Assembly (NCBI GenBank): GCA_031276295.1
Contig: JAISNI010000188.1
Location: 1 to 36,984 of the forward strand
Source of the DNA: Treponema sp.
GTDB taxonomy: Bacteria; Spirochaetota; Spirochaetia; Treponematales; Breznakiellaceae
DNA length: 36,984 nucleotides
Reading direction: 5' to 3'
Position 1 is the first letter of the stretch, and every line of letters begins with the position of its first letter. Positions 1 through 7,830 of this stretch are shown here, piece after piece. The notes below the pieces were generated by a model. The model did not search any database. It was not told the DNA's origin and saw only the letters and a program-made list of their open reading frames with translations. Made by a program: the position numbers and the translations under genes.

Positions 1-1
1 G

Positions 2-304
2 GCATTTCATTTTGGCATACGGGAATATGAGAAGGTGGATGAACTCTTATCGTTACTCAAGCCGTTTGATATAAAGGTAGTATATGCTGACAATAATTTT
101 GCGTACCAATCGCGTGTTAGGAGTAGCGAAGGAGTGACGGGTAAAGAGAACACGTAAAAGATTGAGAGGAAACACTTATCAGTGAGGATCTGGTGTTCTC
201 GGTTAGTACGGAAGGGCATACGTTTTTCCAAAGACCATCGTATGCACAAAATTGTTATTGCGCTGGTTATTAACTATTGGTTCTTTCAGATAATTATTTG
301 GTAA
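2..304 (+). pseudogene. IS1-family transposase, C-terminal fragment with internal stop
   Basis: Reading frame 2 gives a protein resembling the C-terminal half of IS1 InsB-type (DDE) transposases. It has a stretch like ELLSLLKPFDIKVVYADNNF, then KIERKHLSVRIW, then RFSKDHRMHK, which match the usual order of the catalytic Asp region, the KIERK(H/N) block and the final FSKS..HD block. A TAA at 155-157 sits where relatives have Gln before KIERKH (CAA to TAA would be a single transition), so the frame is broken. The 5' part lies outside the window. The frame ends at TAA 302-304, immediately before the DraG remnant. IS1-type assignment is from recalled motif similarity. Confidence 0.8.
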
Positions 305-323
305 TCAACACCTTTCGCCCACC

Positions 324-1002
324 GCCTTCACGGCGCACGGCACGGTGTTTGGCATCGGCCTATCAACATCAAAAGCTATCAGCCGCCTCAAGGCGGGAGT
401 TGCCCCGGAAAAAGCCGGATGCGCCGGAGCGAATGAAAACGGTAACGGCAGCCTCATAAGGATAGCACCCCTTGTCTTCTAGACTGGCCGACAAGCCGGA
501 AGCGGAACGCTTCAATATCACACAAACTGTCTCGTCCATCACCCACGCCCACCCCTGGTCTGTGGCGGCCTGCTGCATTTACCTCGAATACCCGCGGAAA
601 CTGCTCGGCGGCATGGAAAAGCGGGCCGCCTACGCCGAAGTACGCGGTGATTTTTCGGACGGACATCTTTACATCAATGCCGATACCCTGGGAAAGTTCG
701 CCCGAATTCTGCGGTCTGACCTAAGCGCCCTGCCGGAGACCGGCATAAAGAGCGGCGGCTTTGTCATTGATATCATGGAAGCCGCCTTCTGGTGTTTTCT
801 GACCACGGACAACTACCGGGACGCGGTATTGAAGGCCGTTAATCTGGGGGAAGATACCGATACCACGGTGGCGGTAACCGGCGGCATGGCTGGGCTTGCC
901 TATGACATAAAGGCTATTCCGACCGTGTGGCTTGAGAGCTTGGCCGGGTATGGGGAGATTCGTTGTATCGCCGGAACTCTGGCCGAGGCCCTCTCCACAT
1001 GA
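324..1002 (+). pseudogene. ADP-ribosylglycohydrolase (DraG family), frameshifted and 5'-truncated
   Basis: Two reading frames together make a DraG-family hydrolase. The first (frame 3, about 324-479) reads HGTVFGIGLSTSKAISR and then NGNGSLIRIAPLVF, the conserved GNGS/MR-P block, and stops at TAG 480-482. The second (frame 1, about 472-1002) continues with VSSITHAHPWSVAACCIY and ends with GGFVIDIMEAAFWCF and NLGEDTDTTVAVTGG, the Asp-rich Mg-binding motif. A one-base indel near 475-482 explains the switch. The N-terminus with the first Asp cluster is missing, apparently lost next to the IS1 remnant. Family members remove ADP-ribose from proteins (DraG reactivates dinitrogenase reductase) or from other substrates; which applied here cannot be told. 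Confidence 0.85.
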
Positions 1003-1222
1003 AATACGCATCCGCTTTTTTATTACACAATATAGAAGCCCTTTACAATCGGCCTCCCGATAAATCCCGCTAAATTCCCCAAAATCCCGCCTATTCTCCG
1101 TCATTTCAAAATCTATTCTCTGGCATAATCACGAACCAGATAATTACAGCCACGGGTTGGGGCGAATTGTATGACGGTCAGGTAAAAACGGCGCCGGAAA
1201 AAAAGATGATAGCTAAAAAAAA
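1003..1222. other. Gene-free spacer between two pseudogenes
   Basis: No credible coding frame, promoter or repeat was seen between the DraG remnant and the UPF0236-type remnant. The A-rich run near 1199-1222 may mark where the transposase fragment was joined. It is read as decaying DNA. Confidence 0.5.
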
Positions 1223-1640
1223 CGAGAACTCGGCGAACAGGGGGTGGCAGTGAGGAACGGGGGTGCCTGCGAGAAGCAGATACAAACCATTCATGGGGAA
1301 CTGAGGCTGAAGCGGAGCGTTCTGAAAGTAAAGCACGAGGGGGGGATATTTGAAAGGGACCAGGCGCGGGCGGTAGAAACGGGTAACAACATGCCGCATA
1401 TTCCCTCTACGCGGGAGAAAGCGGGATAGTGTACCTCATGGTCGATGGGGCGGCGATAAACACGCGAAAAAAGGACGAAAAGGGGTCGACGTGGCGGGAA
1501 AACAAACTGGGCTTAGTGTTTTCCATCGAGAACTTAAGAAAGCGGAAGGACGGGGTAACCCAGGATATTTTGCAGAAAGAGTATGTCGCCTCTATAGGGA
1601 AGGTTGATGAGTTCCCCTGGCAAACTGCCATGTATCTTCA
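1223..1640 (+). pseudogene. UPF0236/ISLre2-type transposase remnant, internally deleted
   Basis: Frame 2 (about 1223-1429) reads ACEKQIQTIHGELRLKRSVL, resembling the N-terminal block of UPF0236 (ISLre2-family) transposases. Frame 1 (1429 to about 1625) reads VYLMVDGAAINTR, GSTWRENKLGLVFS, KEYVASIG and KVDEF, the block containing the catalytic Asp (VDGA) of these enzymes. The roughly 100 residues that normally separate the blocks are missing and the frame changes at the junction, so this is an internally deleted, frameshifted relic. Similarity ends just before the stop codon of the convergent radical SAM gene at 1638. Confidence 0.75.
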
Positions 1641-4034
1641 GTACAGAACCAGGCCGCCCGCCCTCATCTGCCGCCACACCGTTTCCGCGTCCGGCCCCAG
1701 CAGGGCCTCCAGTTCCGCGTAAAAGTCCCGCGCGCTCATGCCCGGGGGCTGGGATGCCCTTCCCAAGAGTTCCGCCGTCTTTTCAGCCTCTTTAGGCAGT
1801 TCAACAAGAACATCGCCCAGTCTGTAGCGCCAGAACAGCGCCGCCTTCGCCCTCCCCCGTAGTGCGGCCCTAACCCAGGGCCTTGATCCAAGAAAAACGG
1901 CCCGGTATTCGCGGGACGCCGTATCCTGTTCCGGTTTACCCGGAATTGTCCTGCGGCCGTTGTCCCGGCTTCGGGCATATTCATCCAGCAAGGTCTGTAC
2001 CGTGCGGGGGTCAACCGCGGGCCGCCTGGTCTTGAACGGAAACACCGTATTCACGGATGATGCGGTATCGCCTGCCGTCCACCGGGCAAGAAGCCGGTCA
2101 AGCCCTTCGGTATAGCGATCCGCCCGTGCTTCGCCCTCAAAGGAAAGATCGTTCAGGGCAAACAGCGCGGCCCCTCCGCGGTCTGCCTGTACCGGCGGAC
2201 CCTTTTCCGCCTTTAATGCCGGATACAGGCCGCTCTGCCGTTCAGCGTAGATTCGGGAATGGCCGGTAAGCACGAACTTATGCCAAAAGGCCGAATCGAG
2301 TAAACCCGCCTCAAAGAGCTGCCTGAGTATTTCCGCCGAATCCATAAGTTCCTGTTCGTCCTCGTCCCAATACCCGTAGATAAGATAGGCGTGGGTCAGT
2401 ACGCCCGCTTCCTTAAAGGCGGCGCAGGCATTTACCACTTCCCTCAACCCTATCCCCTTACCTATACGTTTAAAGCCCTGCTCGGAGGCAATTTCTATTC
2501 CGGCGGAAACTCCGGCCAGTCCGCCCGCCGCCAGCAGGGCCGCAACATCGCTTGTAAAGGTCTTTTCAAAGCGGATATTCCCCCAAAAGACAAGCGGGCC
2601 CCTATTCCCGGCGGGGCCGTACATCAAAGCGCGGTTCAGTTCGGCAAAACGGATGAGGGAAGCGGGCGGAGCAGCTTCATCAACCAGGTGAAGCGCCCGT
2701 ATACCCGTAACTTCCGATTGCAAAAGAAGATGCTGAAACAAGGCTTCAACATTCACCGGCGTATAGGCCCGTATGTAGTCAAGGCTCACATCACAGAAAG
2801 CGCAGTTATGCCAGTAACAGCCGTGCGCAAGGTAAGCCTTCATCCAATGCCCGTCGGACCAGAGCCGGTGCATGGGGTTTGTATCGTCAACTGGGTAAAG
2901 GTAACGGGAAAAATCAACCCCGCGGTAATCGGGGAACACCGTCTTTACTGCCTGCCGGTCAACCTCTTCGTAAACCGCCCCGCCGGGCGCTACGGCGGCG
3001 GCTGCCGAGGCAATAGCCGGGTCCCGGATTATGCCCGTCCCGTCCCGGTAGATGGTATGGTAAAGAACGGCATCCTTACCGCTTTTCTTCTGTGCATGTT
3101 CCAGTATGGCGCAGAGGGAACCATAGCCGCGGTCAAAAGAAAGGTAATCAACGTAATCAAAAAAATCCTCCGCCGCGATAAAGCGGAGTTCGGTGTTTAC
3201 ATAGCCTCCGCCTGCTATGGTAATACAGCCCCTGCCGGTAAAATATGCCTTGGCGGATTCCGCGCAGCAAAGCGCACCGGCAAGGCAACCGGGGAAGGGT
3301 ATGCTCAAACCCAGTATAAAAGCATCCTTTCCGTCCATTTTTTGGCTCAAGCTGTTCCATTCATCATTTAAAAGGGGAAGATAGAATGTGCGGAGTATGT
3401 ACCCGTGGATGCCCTTTTTTACCATTTCAAAAGTGCGGAAGCCTGTTCCGCAGTTTTCCCGAATATCGGGCAGGTAACGGATCAGGGCAAAGCCCTGGTC
3501 AAGGCAGACCGTGATAAAGTCGGCCAGATCGGCAAGCATCCTGCCGGCAAGAAGCGGGGCGTCCTCCGGAGCGGGATTGCCGTTGGCGGCAAGATATACG
3601 TCAATGCGGGGGCCGCCGGGGAGGGTCCCGTTTGCCAGCGCGAGGAAATGCCCCCATTCGTGATTCTGCCCGCGAAGAAAAGCAACAAGCGGCTCTATGC
3701 AGTAAAGCCAGCGATCCCGTTCCGACAGAAAACGTTCTACCATGCGGCGGATATTCTTATGCTCAAGTTGAGGCCGGTACGCGCCGCCCGCATCCCGCCG
3801 GTACACAGCCTCGGCATCGGCAAAGACCCGCTCAAGGCCCTTTCTGCAAAAAATACGCCCGAAAAGGTCTATTGAATGGTCCTTCACGCAGACGCCGAAC
3901 CCCTGCTTTTCCAGAAAAGAGCGGAGGTAGTAAAGGCTTGGATAGGGCGCATTAAGCTGGATAAACGGCGGCTGCACCAGGCAGACAAGGCTTTTTTCCG
4001 CACAATTCCCCAACCGCCCCGGAATGTCCGTCAT
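1638..4034 (-). CDS. B12-binding-type radical SAM protein
   Basis: A 798-residue protein. The N-terminal part (about residues 15-330) looks like the cobalamin-binding/Rossmann half of B12 radical SAM enzymes, with VCLVQPPFIQLNAPYPSLYYL at its start (20 residues shown from V) and ITIAGGGYVNTE near 271. The radical SAM core follows, with cluster cysteines at about 406, 411 and 414 (HGCYWHNCAFCD), spacing CX4CX2C rather than the textbook CX3CX2C. Downstream are a GIEIASEQGFKRIGKG strand-helix and AYLIYGYWDEDEQE, typical of the SAM barrel. The start ATG (4032-4034) overlaps the TGA of the upstream 67-residue gene as ATGA, so the two are translationally coupled. The substrate is unknown. The 3' end abuts a transposase relic, so the last residues could be altered. 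Confidence 0.85.
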   Translation of the reverse strand: MTDIPGRLGNCAEKSLVCLVQPPFIQLNAPYPSLYYLRSFLEKQGFGVCVKDHSIDLFGRIFCRKGLERVFADAEAVYRRDAGGAYRPQLEHKNIRRMVERFLSERDRWLYCIEPLVAFLRGQNHEWGHFLALANGTLPGGPRIDVYLAANGNPAPEDAPLLAGRMLADLADFITVCLDQGFALIRYLPDIRENCGTGFRTFEMVKKGIHGYILRTFYLPLLNDEWNSLSQKMDGKDAFILGLSIPFPGCLAGALCCAESAKAYFTGRGCITIAGGGYVNTELRFIAAEDFFDYVDYLSFDRGYGSLCAILEHAQKKSGKDAVLYHTIYRDGTGIIRDPAIASAAAAVAPGGAVYEEVDRQAVKTVFPDYRGVDFSRYLYPVDDTNPMHRLWSDGHWMKAYLAHGCYWHNCAFCDVSLDYIRAYTPVNVEALFQHLLLQSEVTGIRALHLVDEAAPPASLIRFAELNRALMYGPAGNRGPLVFWGNIRFEKTFTSDVAALLAAGGLAGVSAGIEIASEQGFKRIGKGIGLREVVNACAAFKEAGVLTHAYLIYGYWDEDEQELMDSAEILRQLFEAGLLDSAFWHKFVLTGHSRIYAERQSGLYPALKAEKGPPVQADRGGAALFALNDLSFEGEARADRYTEGLDRLLARWTAGDTASSVNTVFPFKTRRPAVDPRTVQTLLDEYARSRDNGRRTIPGKPEQDTASREYRAVFLGSRPWVRAALRGRAKAALFWRYRLGDVLVELPKEAEKTAELLGRASQPPGMSARDFYAELEALLGPDAETVWRQMRAGGLVLY

Positions 4035-4234
4035 TTAAAAACCGGCTTTAGTTCAAACGCTGGGCAATGCCGCCCAGTATTCTTAAACACCTCGACCGAA
4101 GGCATACCCCGGCAGAGAAAGCCGAACATAGTACAGCCATGCGGAAACCGGGGCTTCCAGGTTATCTTGAAGAACTTGCACTTCAGGCAATCAGGCGCCC
4201 GCGCCGGTTGATGGGAGCTCTCCGTATCTTTCAT
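4031..4234 (-). CDS. Small Cys-rich conserved protein (67 aa), function unknown
   Basis: Encodes a 67-residue protein with a CLKCKFF motif, then ITWKPRFPHGCTMFGFLC and a final HCPAFE, making five cysteines, two of them in a CxxC. The pattern resembles small proteins common in spirochaetes and firmicutes that are often named as uracil-DNA glycosylase-like without catalytic support, so no enzyme function is assigned. The cysteines suggest metal or Fe-S binding. The gene overlaps the radical SAM gene by four bases (ATGA), which points to shared expression and possibly a shared task. The start is preceded only by an A-rich stretch with weak Shine-Dalgarno character, consistent with coupling to the ORF ending five bases upstream. 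Confidence 0.75.
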   Translation of the reverse strand: MKDTESSHQPARAPDCLKCKFFKITWKPRFPHGCTMFGFLCRGMPSVEVFKNTGRHCPAFELKPVFK

Positions 4235-4239
4235 CTTTT

Positions 4240-4329
4240 TTAAATTTTTACCGCCCCGTGTATCCGCCCCCGCCTGGATTTTTCCGGCGCCGTTTCTGTG
4301 TTTTCCCGTATTATGTTCATCATACCCAT
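4240..4329 (-). CDS. Possible 29-residue small ORF
   Basis: Starts ATGGGTATGATG with a perfect AGGAGG at 4332-4337, although this lies only two bases from the first ATG and eight bases from the third-codon ATG, which is the better start. It ends with TAA five bases before the 67-residue gene. The product would be hydrophilic and rich in Lys, Arg and Glu, with no recognised domain. It may be a leader peptide, a tiny gene in the radical SAM operon, or chance. The strong ribosome site and tight spacing are the only support. Confidence 0.3.
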   Translation of the reverse strand: MGMMNIIRENTETAPEKSRRGRIHGAVKI

Positions 4330-4409
4330 ACCCTCCTGTGGACTTATATGATCTTCCTCCATTTTTGTCTACCAGTCAAAAACGGTATATCCGCTATGGA
4401 TTTTCTCAT

Positions 4410-4438
4410 TTGACAGCACACCGCTATCCTGATAGTAT
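4410..4438 (+). promoter_or_regulatory. Promoter for the ABC/GldG-like operon
   Basis: A perfect -35 TTGACA (4410-4415) is followed after 17 bases by TAGTAT (4433-4438). Transcription would start about 65 bases upstream of the GTG at 4509, which has an AGGAGG at 4497-4502, six bases away. It sits in the divergent gap shared with the radical SAM cluster. Confidence 0.55.
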
Positions 4439-4508
4439 AGATACATTATTTATGTTTCAATTTATTCCAAAAATATAAATTTTCCCAATAATAAGCAGGA
4501 GGCTTTTT

Positions 4509-5504
4509 GTGATTGAAGCTATGGACCTGGTTAAACGGTATGGGCCGCATCTAGCGGTGGATCATGTCAGTTTTAAAATTGAAAAGGGGGAAATAGTCGG
4601 TTTCCTGGGGCCTAACGGCGCGGGAAAGTCAACGACCATGAATATCCTTACCGGTTATCTCTCCTCCACACAGGGAACCATTACCTTGGACGGTCTGGAC
4701 ATTCTTGAACATCCGGTTGAGGCAAAGAAGAATATCGGGTATCTGCCGGAGAATCCGCCCCTTTACCTTGATATGACGGTGAAGGATTACCTTTCCTTTG
4801 CGGGGGAGATCAAACAGGTTCCCAAAAGAGACCTGAAAAACCGGATACGGCAGGTAGAGGAAACCGCCGGCATTGCCGATGTTTCGCACCGGCTGATAAA
4901 GAACCTGTCCAAAGGCTACAAGCAGCGGGTTGGTTTGGCCCAGGCCCTGATAGGTAATCCTGAAATACTTATACTGGACGAACCTACCGCCGGTCTTGAT
5001 CCCAAGCAGATTCTGGAAATCCGCGATCTTATCATCGAATTGGGGAAAGACCATACTATTATTCTCAGTTCCCACATACTGCCGGAGGTAAGCGCGGTCT
5101 GTGAACGGGTGCTTATCATCAACAAGGGTAGCATAGCGGCGGACGACACCCCGGCTAATCTTGCCAAACGGCTGCTTGGCGGAAGCCATATTATGCTCAG
5201 GCTGGATGCGGCTGAAGATCGTATACGTGCAACCCTGGGAAAGCTGCCTTCCGTCCGCGGCCTGGAATTCCGCGGCAGCCAGGAAGAGGGAACGATGGAT
5301 GTGGTAGCGGAAGCCGAAGAAAACGCCGATATACGGCGTGATATTTCACGCTGCCTCAGTAACGCCGGTATTCCAATTCTCTTAATGAGACCGCTTGATA
5401 TGAGTCTTGAAGATATATTCCTCCAGGTAACAACCGAGGAATCGGAGCGGCAAAAGACAAAAGAATCCGAACAAGAGAACACGACAGAGGAGGCTGAAAA
5501 ATGA
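4509..5504 (+). CDS. ABC transporter ATP-binding protein (GldA-like)
   Basis: A 331-residue ATPase with Walker A GPNGAGKST (34-42), signature LSKGYKQR (133-140), Walker B LILDEPT (about 154-160) and a switch His in LSSHIL. It has the arrangement of the ABC-2 / GldA / natA group that works with a six-helix permease. The last 20 or so residues are a charged Lys/Glu tail with no clear role. The GTG start is chosen because AGGAGG lies six bases upstream. Its stop overlaps the permease start (ATGA), so the two are coupled. The pairing with a GldG-like protein downstream suggests an exporter or envelope machine rather than nutrient import; in Bacteroidetes GldA/F/G support gliding, but no gliding is implied here. 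Confidence 0.93.
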   Translation: MIEAMDLVKRYGPHLAVDHVSFKIEKGEIVGFLGPNGAGKSTTMNILTGYLSSTQGTITLDGLDILEHPVEAKKNIGYLPENPPLYLDMTVKDYLSFAGEIKQVPKRDLKNRIRQVEETAGIADVSHRLIKNLSKGYKQRVGLAQALIGNPEILILDEPTAGLDPKQILEIRDLIIELGKDHTIILSSHILPEVSAVCERVLIINKGSIAADDTPANLAKRLLGGSHIMLRLDAAEDRIRATLGKLPSVRGLEFRGSQEEGTMDVVAEAEENADIRRDISRCLSNAGIPILLMRPLDMSLEDIFLQVTTEESERQKTKESEQENTTEEAEK

Positions 5505-6364
5505 TTGCCATATTAAAGCGGGAGTTTCAAAGCTATTTTCAAACATCCATAGCCTATATTTATCTGGGCTTTTTTTTGCTGGTGTCCGGGGCTTTTTTTA
5601 CCACCGGCAACCTCGTGAGCCGCTCCCCCCAGTATACGAGTTTTTTGGGGACCTTCCTGTTCATCTTCCTGCTGGCTATTCCTCTTTTAACCATGCGCTT
5701 ATTTTCTGAGGAAAAAAAGCAGAAAACCGACCAGCTCCTCCTGACAAGCCCTATCTCGGTTACGGAGATAGTTCTGGGAAAATTCCTTGCGGCCCTGGCG
5801 CTGTATTTGGTCTCCCTGGCGGTAACGATCATCTACCCCATTTTTATCGCGGTCTTCGGCAGCCTCGCCGTCTGGGAAGTGCTGGGCAGCTATCTCGGCT
5901 TTATCTTCCTCGGTGCATGTTACATTTCCATAGGGCTGTTTATATCGGCGGGAACGGAAAACCAGTTTACCGCGGCAATGGTATGCTTTTTTACCCTGCT
6001 GTTGCTGCTCTTTATCGATCCGCTTATCTCCGCCGCCCCATCGGGCTTAATTGCGGGCATTGTCTTTGCCGGAGTCCTCGCCGTCGCCGCCGGTATTTTC
6101 CTCTATTTAAATACGCGGAACGTGATCATAGCCGCCGGATTTACGGCGCTGGGGACCCTCGTGATTGGCGTACTCTATCTTGTAAAAAAAGATGTATTCT
6201 TCGGCTTTATCAGGAATTTCTTTTCGTGGTTTTCCCTTAATAAACGCTACGGCAATTTTTCTATGGGAATACTGGAGTTGGAATCCCTCATTTACTATAT
6301 TTCTTTCAGCGGCTTGTTTATCTTTCTAACGGTCAGGCTGATAGAAAAACGGCGCTGGAATTAG
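5501..6364 (+). CDS. ABC-2 type permease (GldF-like)
   Basis: A 287-residue integral membrane protein with about six hydrophobic segments, beginning YIYLGFFLLVSGAFFTTG and ending with an aromatic helix near 265-280. The region EEKKQKTDQLLLTSPISVTE between helices is the characteristic cytoplasmic motif of ABC-2 permeases of the GldF/NosY type. It overlaps the ATPase gene by four bases. Together they would form the transport core of the system at 4509-9210. Confidence 0.9.
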   Translation: MIAILKREFQSYFQTSIAYIYLGFFLLVSGAFFTTGNLVSRSPQYTSFLGTFLFIFLLAIPLLTMRLFSEEKKQKTDQLLLTSPISVTEIVLGKFLAALALYLVSLAVTIIYPIFIAVFGSLAVWEVLGSYLGFIFLGACYISIGLFISAGTENQFTAAMVCFFTLLLLLFIDPLISAAPSGLIAGIVFAGVLAVAAGIFLYLNTRNVIIAAGFTALGTLVIGVLYLVKKDVFFGFIRNFFSWFSLNKRYGNFSMGILELESLIYYISFSGLFIFLTVRLIEKRRWN

Positions 6365-6390
6365 TCCTTTACGGCTTGGAGGCATATAAC

Positions 6391-7824
6391 ATGAAGTTTG
6401 ATCTTTCAAAATCTCTGCATACCAAACATATTAAATACGGCGGATATGCGGCCCTGATAACCATTGCGGTTATTGCGGGCCTCATCTTAATCAACCTGCT
6501 CCTGGGACAGTTTTCTCCCCGCTTCGATCTTACCGAGAACCAACTGTTCTCCCTTTCAGAGCAGACAAAGCAGGTATTGGCCGATCTGAAAAGCCCGGTC
6601 AAGATATTCGGCCTGTGGGCGCCGGGCCAGGAGGTAACCCAGGTGGCGGAGGTGATACAATTTTACACCGATGCAAACCGTAATATCCATTTTGAGGCCG
6701 TAGACCCGGACAGGAACCCCGGTTTGCTGACCAAATACGATAAGGATAAGACCGGGCTCAGTTCCGGTACGCTCATTGTCGAAGGGGAAAAAGGCTTTAA
6801 GGTGATTCCCTACATGGATATGCTGGACATTGACTATTCCAACCCCCAATCGCCGCGGGTAACGGGGTTCGGCGTGGAGAAACGGATAACCAGCGCCATT
6901 ATCTATGCAGGAACCGGTATAACACCGGTAATCTACGAGATTTCCGGTCATCAGGAAACGTCCCTGAGCCAGCTTCAGATGCAGGAGACCATTGAAAAAG
7001 AAAATTATTCCCTGCTGCCGCTTAACCTGCTGCGGCAGGACGTTCCCCAGGACGCCTCGGCCCTTATCATTAACAGTCCCAAGACCGATCTTGCGCCGGG
7101 CGAAGCGGAAAGAATCCTTGCCTATCTGGAAAAAGGCGGGCGGCTCCTTATTCTGGCGGATATGCAGAGCGGACAGGAGACCCCCAACCTGAACGATATG
7201 CTTAAAAGTTACGGCATACGTTTTGATTACGGGCTGGCTGTGGAAACCGATCAGAACTTTACGGTGAGGAATCCGTATTTTATAATACCCCATCTCTCCT
7301 CCCACGACATTACCAAATCGCTTATGGATAAGGAGACGCCCCTGGTTCTGTCTTTTGCCCAGGGGCTGAGCGCCCTGGAAACACGGCGGCGTACCGTCGA
7401 GGTAACGCCCTTCCTCAACACAAGCCCCCAGGCCTATCTGCGTACCGATCCGGGCAATAACAGTGCCTACCGCCTACCCGGCGATATAAGCGGCCCTATT
7501 GTTATGGGTATGGCGGTACGGGACCCCCAGTATGCCGCGGGGCAGGAACCCCAGACGCGCATTGTCGCTATTGCCAGCGGTTCCCTGCTTGATATAGGCA
7601 TATATAGCCAGATACCGGGGAATGTCGAGCTTTTTATGGACAGCCTTTTCTGGCTTGAGGAGCGGGCGGATGCCGTTTCGGTCAGTTCAAAATCCCTATT
7701 TACCTTTCCCCTGCGGATCAACGCCATGCACATGATAGTCTTTGGGGCTATCTTTGTTGTGCTTATTCCGCTTGCCTGCTTTATAGCCGGCTTTGTTACT
7801 TGGTTAAAACGGAGGCATTTGTAG
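6391..7824 (+). CDS. GldG-like ABC auxiliary protein
   Basis: A 477-residue protein of the GldG / ABC_transp_aux family. It has one N-terminal membrane helix (about residues 18-40), a large extracytoplasmic domain with RFDLTENQLFSLSEQTKQVL after the helix, the conserved VEGEKGFKVI and GFGVEKRITSAI stretches, and a C-terminal membrane helix (last 30 residues) ending in KRR. An upstream TTG at 6376 would add five residues, but GGAGG at 6378-6382 lies eight bases before the ATG at 6391, so the ATG is preferred. The family is thought to sense or remodel envelope polymers beside its ABC partner; the substrate is unknown. Confidence 0.85.
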   Translation: MKFDLSKSLHTKHIKYGGYAALITIAVIAGLILINLLLGQFSPRFDLTENQLFSLSEQTKQVLADLKSPVKIFGLWAPGQEVTQVAEVIQFYTDANRNIHFEAVDPDRNPGLLTKYDKDKTGLSSGTLIVEGEKGFKVIPYMDMLDIDYSNPQSPRVTGFGVEKRITSAIIYAGTGITPVIYEISGHQETSLSQLQMQETIEKENYSLLPLNLLRQDVPQDASALIINSPKTDLAPGEAERILAYLEKGGRLLILADMQSGQETPNLNDMLKSYGIRFDYGLAVETDQNFTVRNPYFIIPHLSSHDITKSLMDKETPLVLSFAQGLSALETRRRTVEVTPFLNTSPQAYLRTDPGNNSAYRLPGDISGPIVMGMAVRDPQYAAGQEPQTRIVAIASGSLLDIGIYSQIPGNVELFMDSLFWLEERADAVSVSSKSLFTFPLRINAMHMIVFGAIFVVLIPLACFIAGFVTWLKRRHL

Positions 7825-7830
7825 GTAAAC

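Noticed and set aside
2391-3371. Long plus-strand open frame inside the radical SAM gene
   Set aside because: It is the complement shadow of the gene; no ribosome site, no domain, and a composition set by the opposite strand.
6556-7305. Long minus-strand frame inside the GldG-like gene
   Set aside because: Shadow frame of a well supported gene; no recognisable protein motif.
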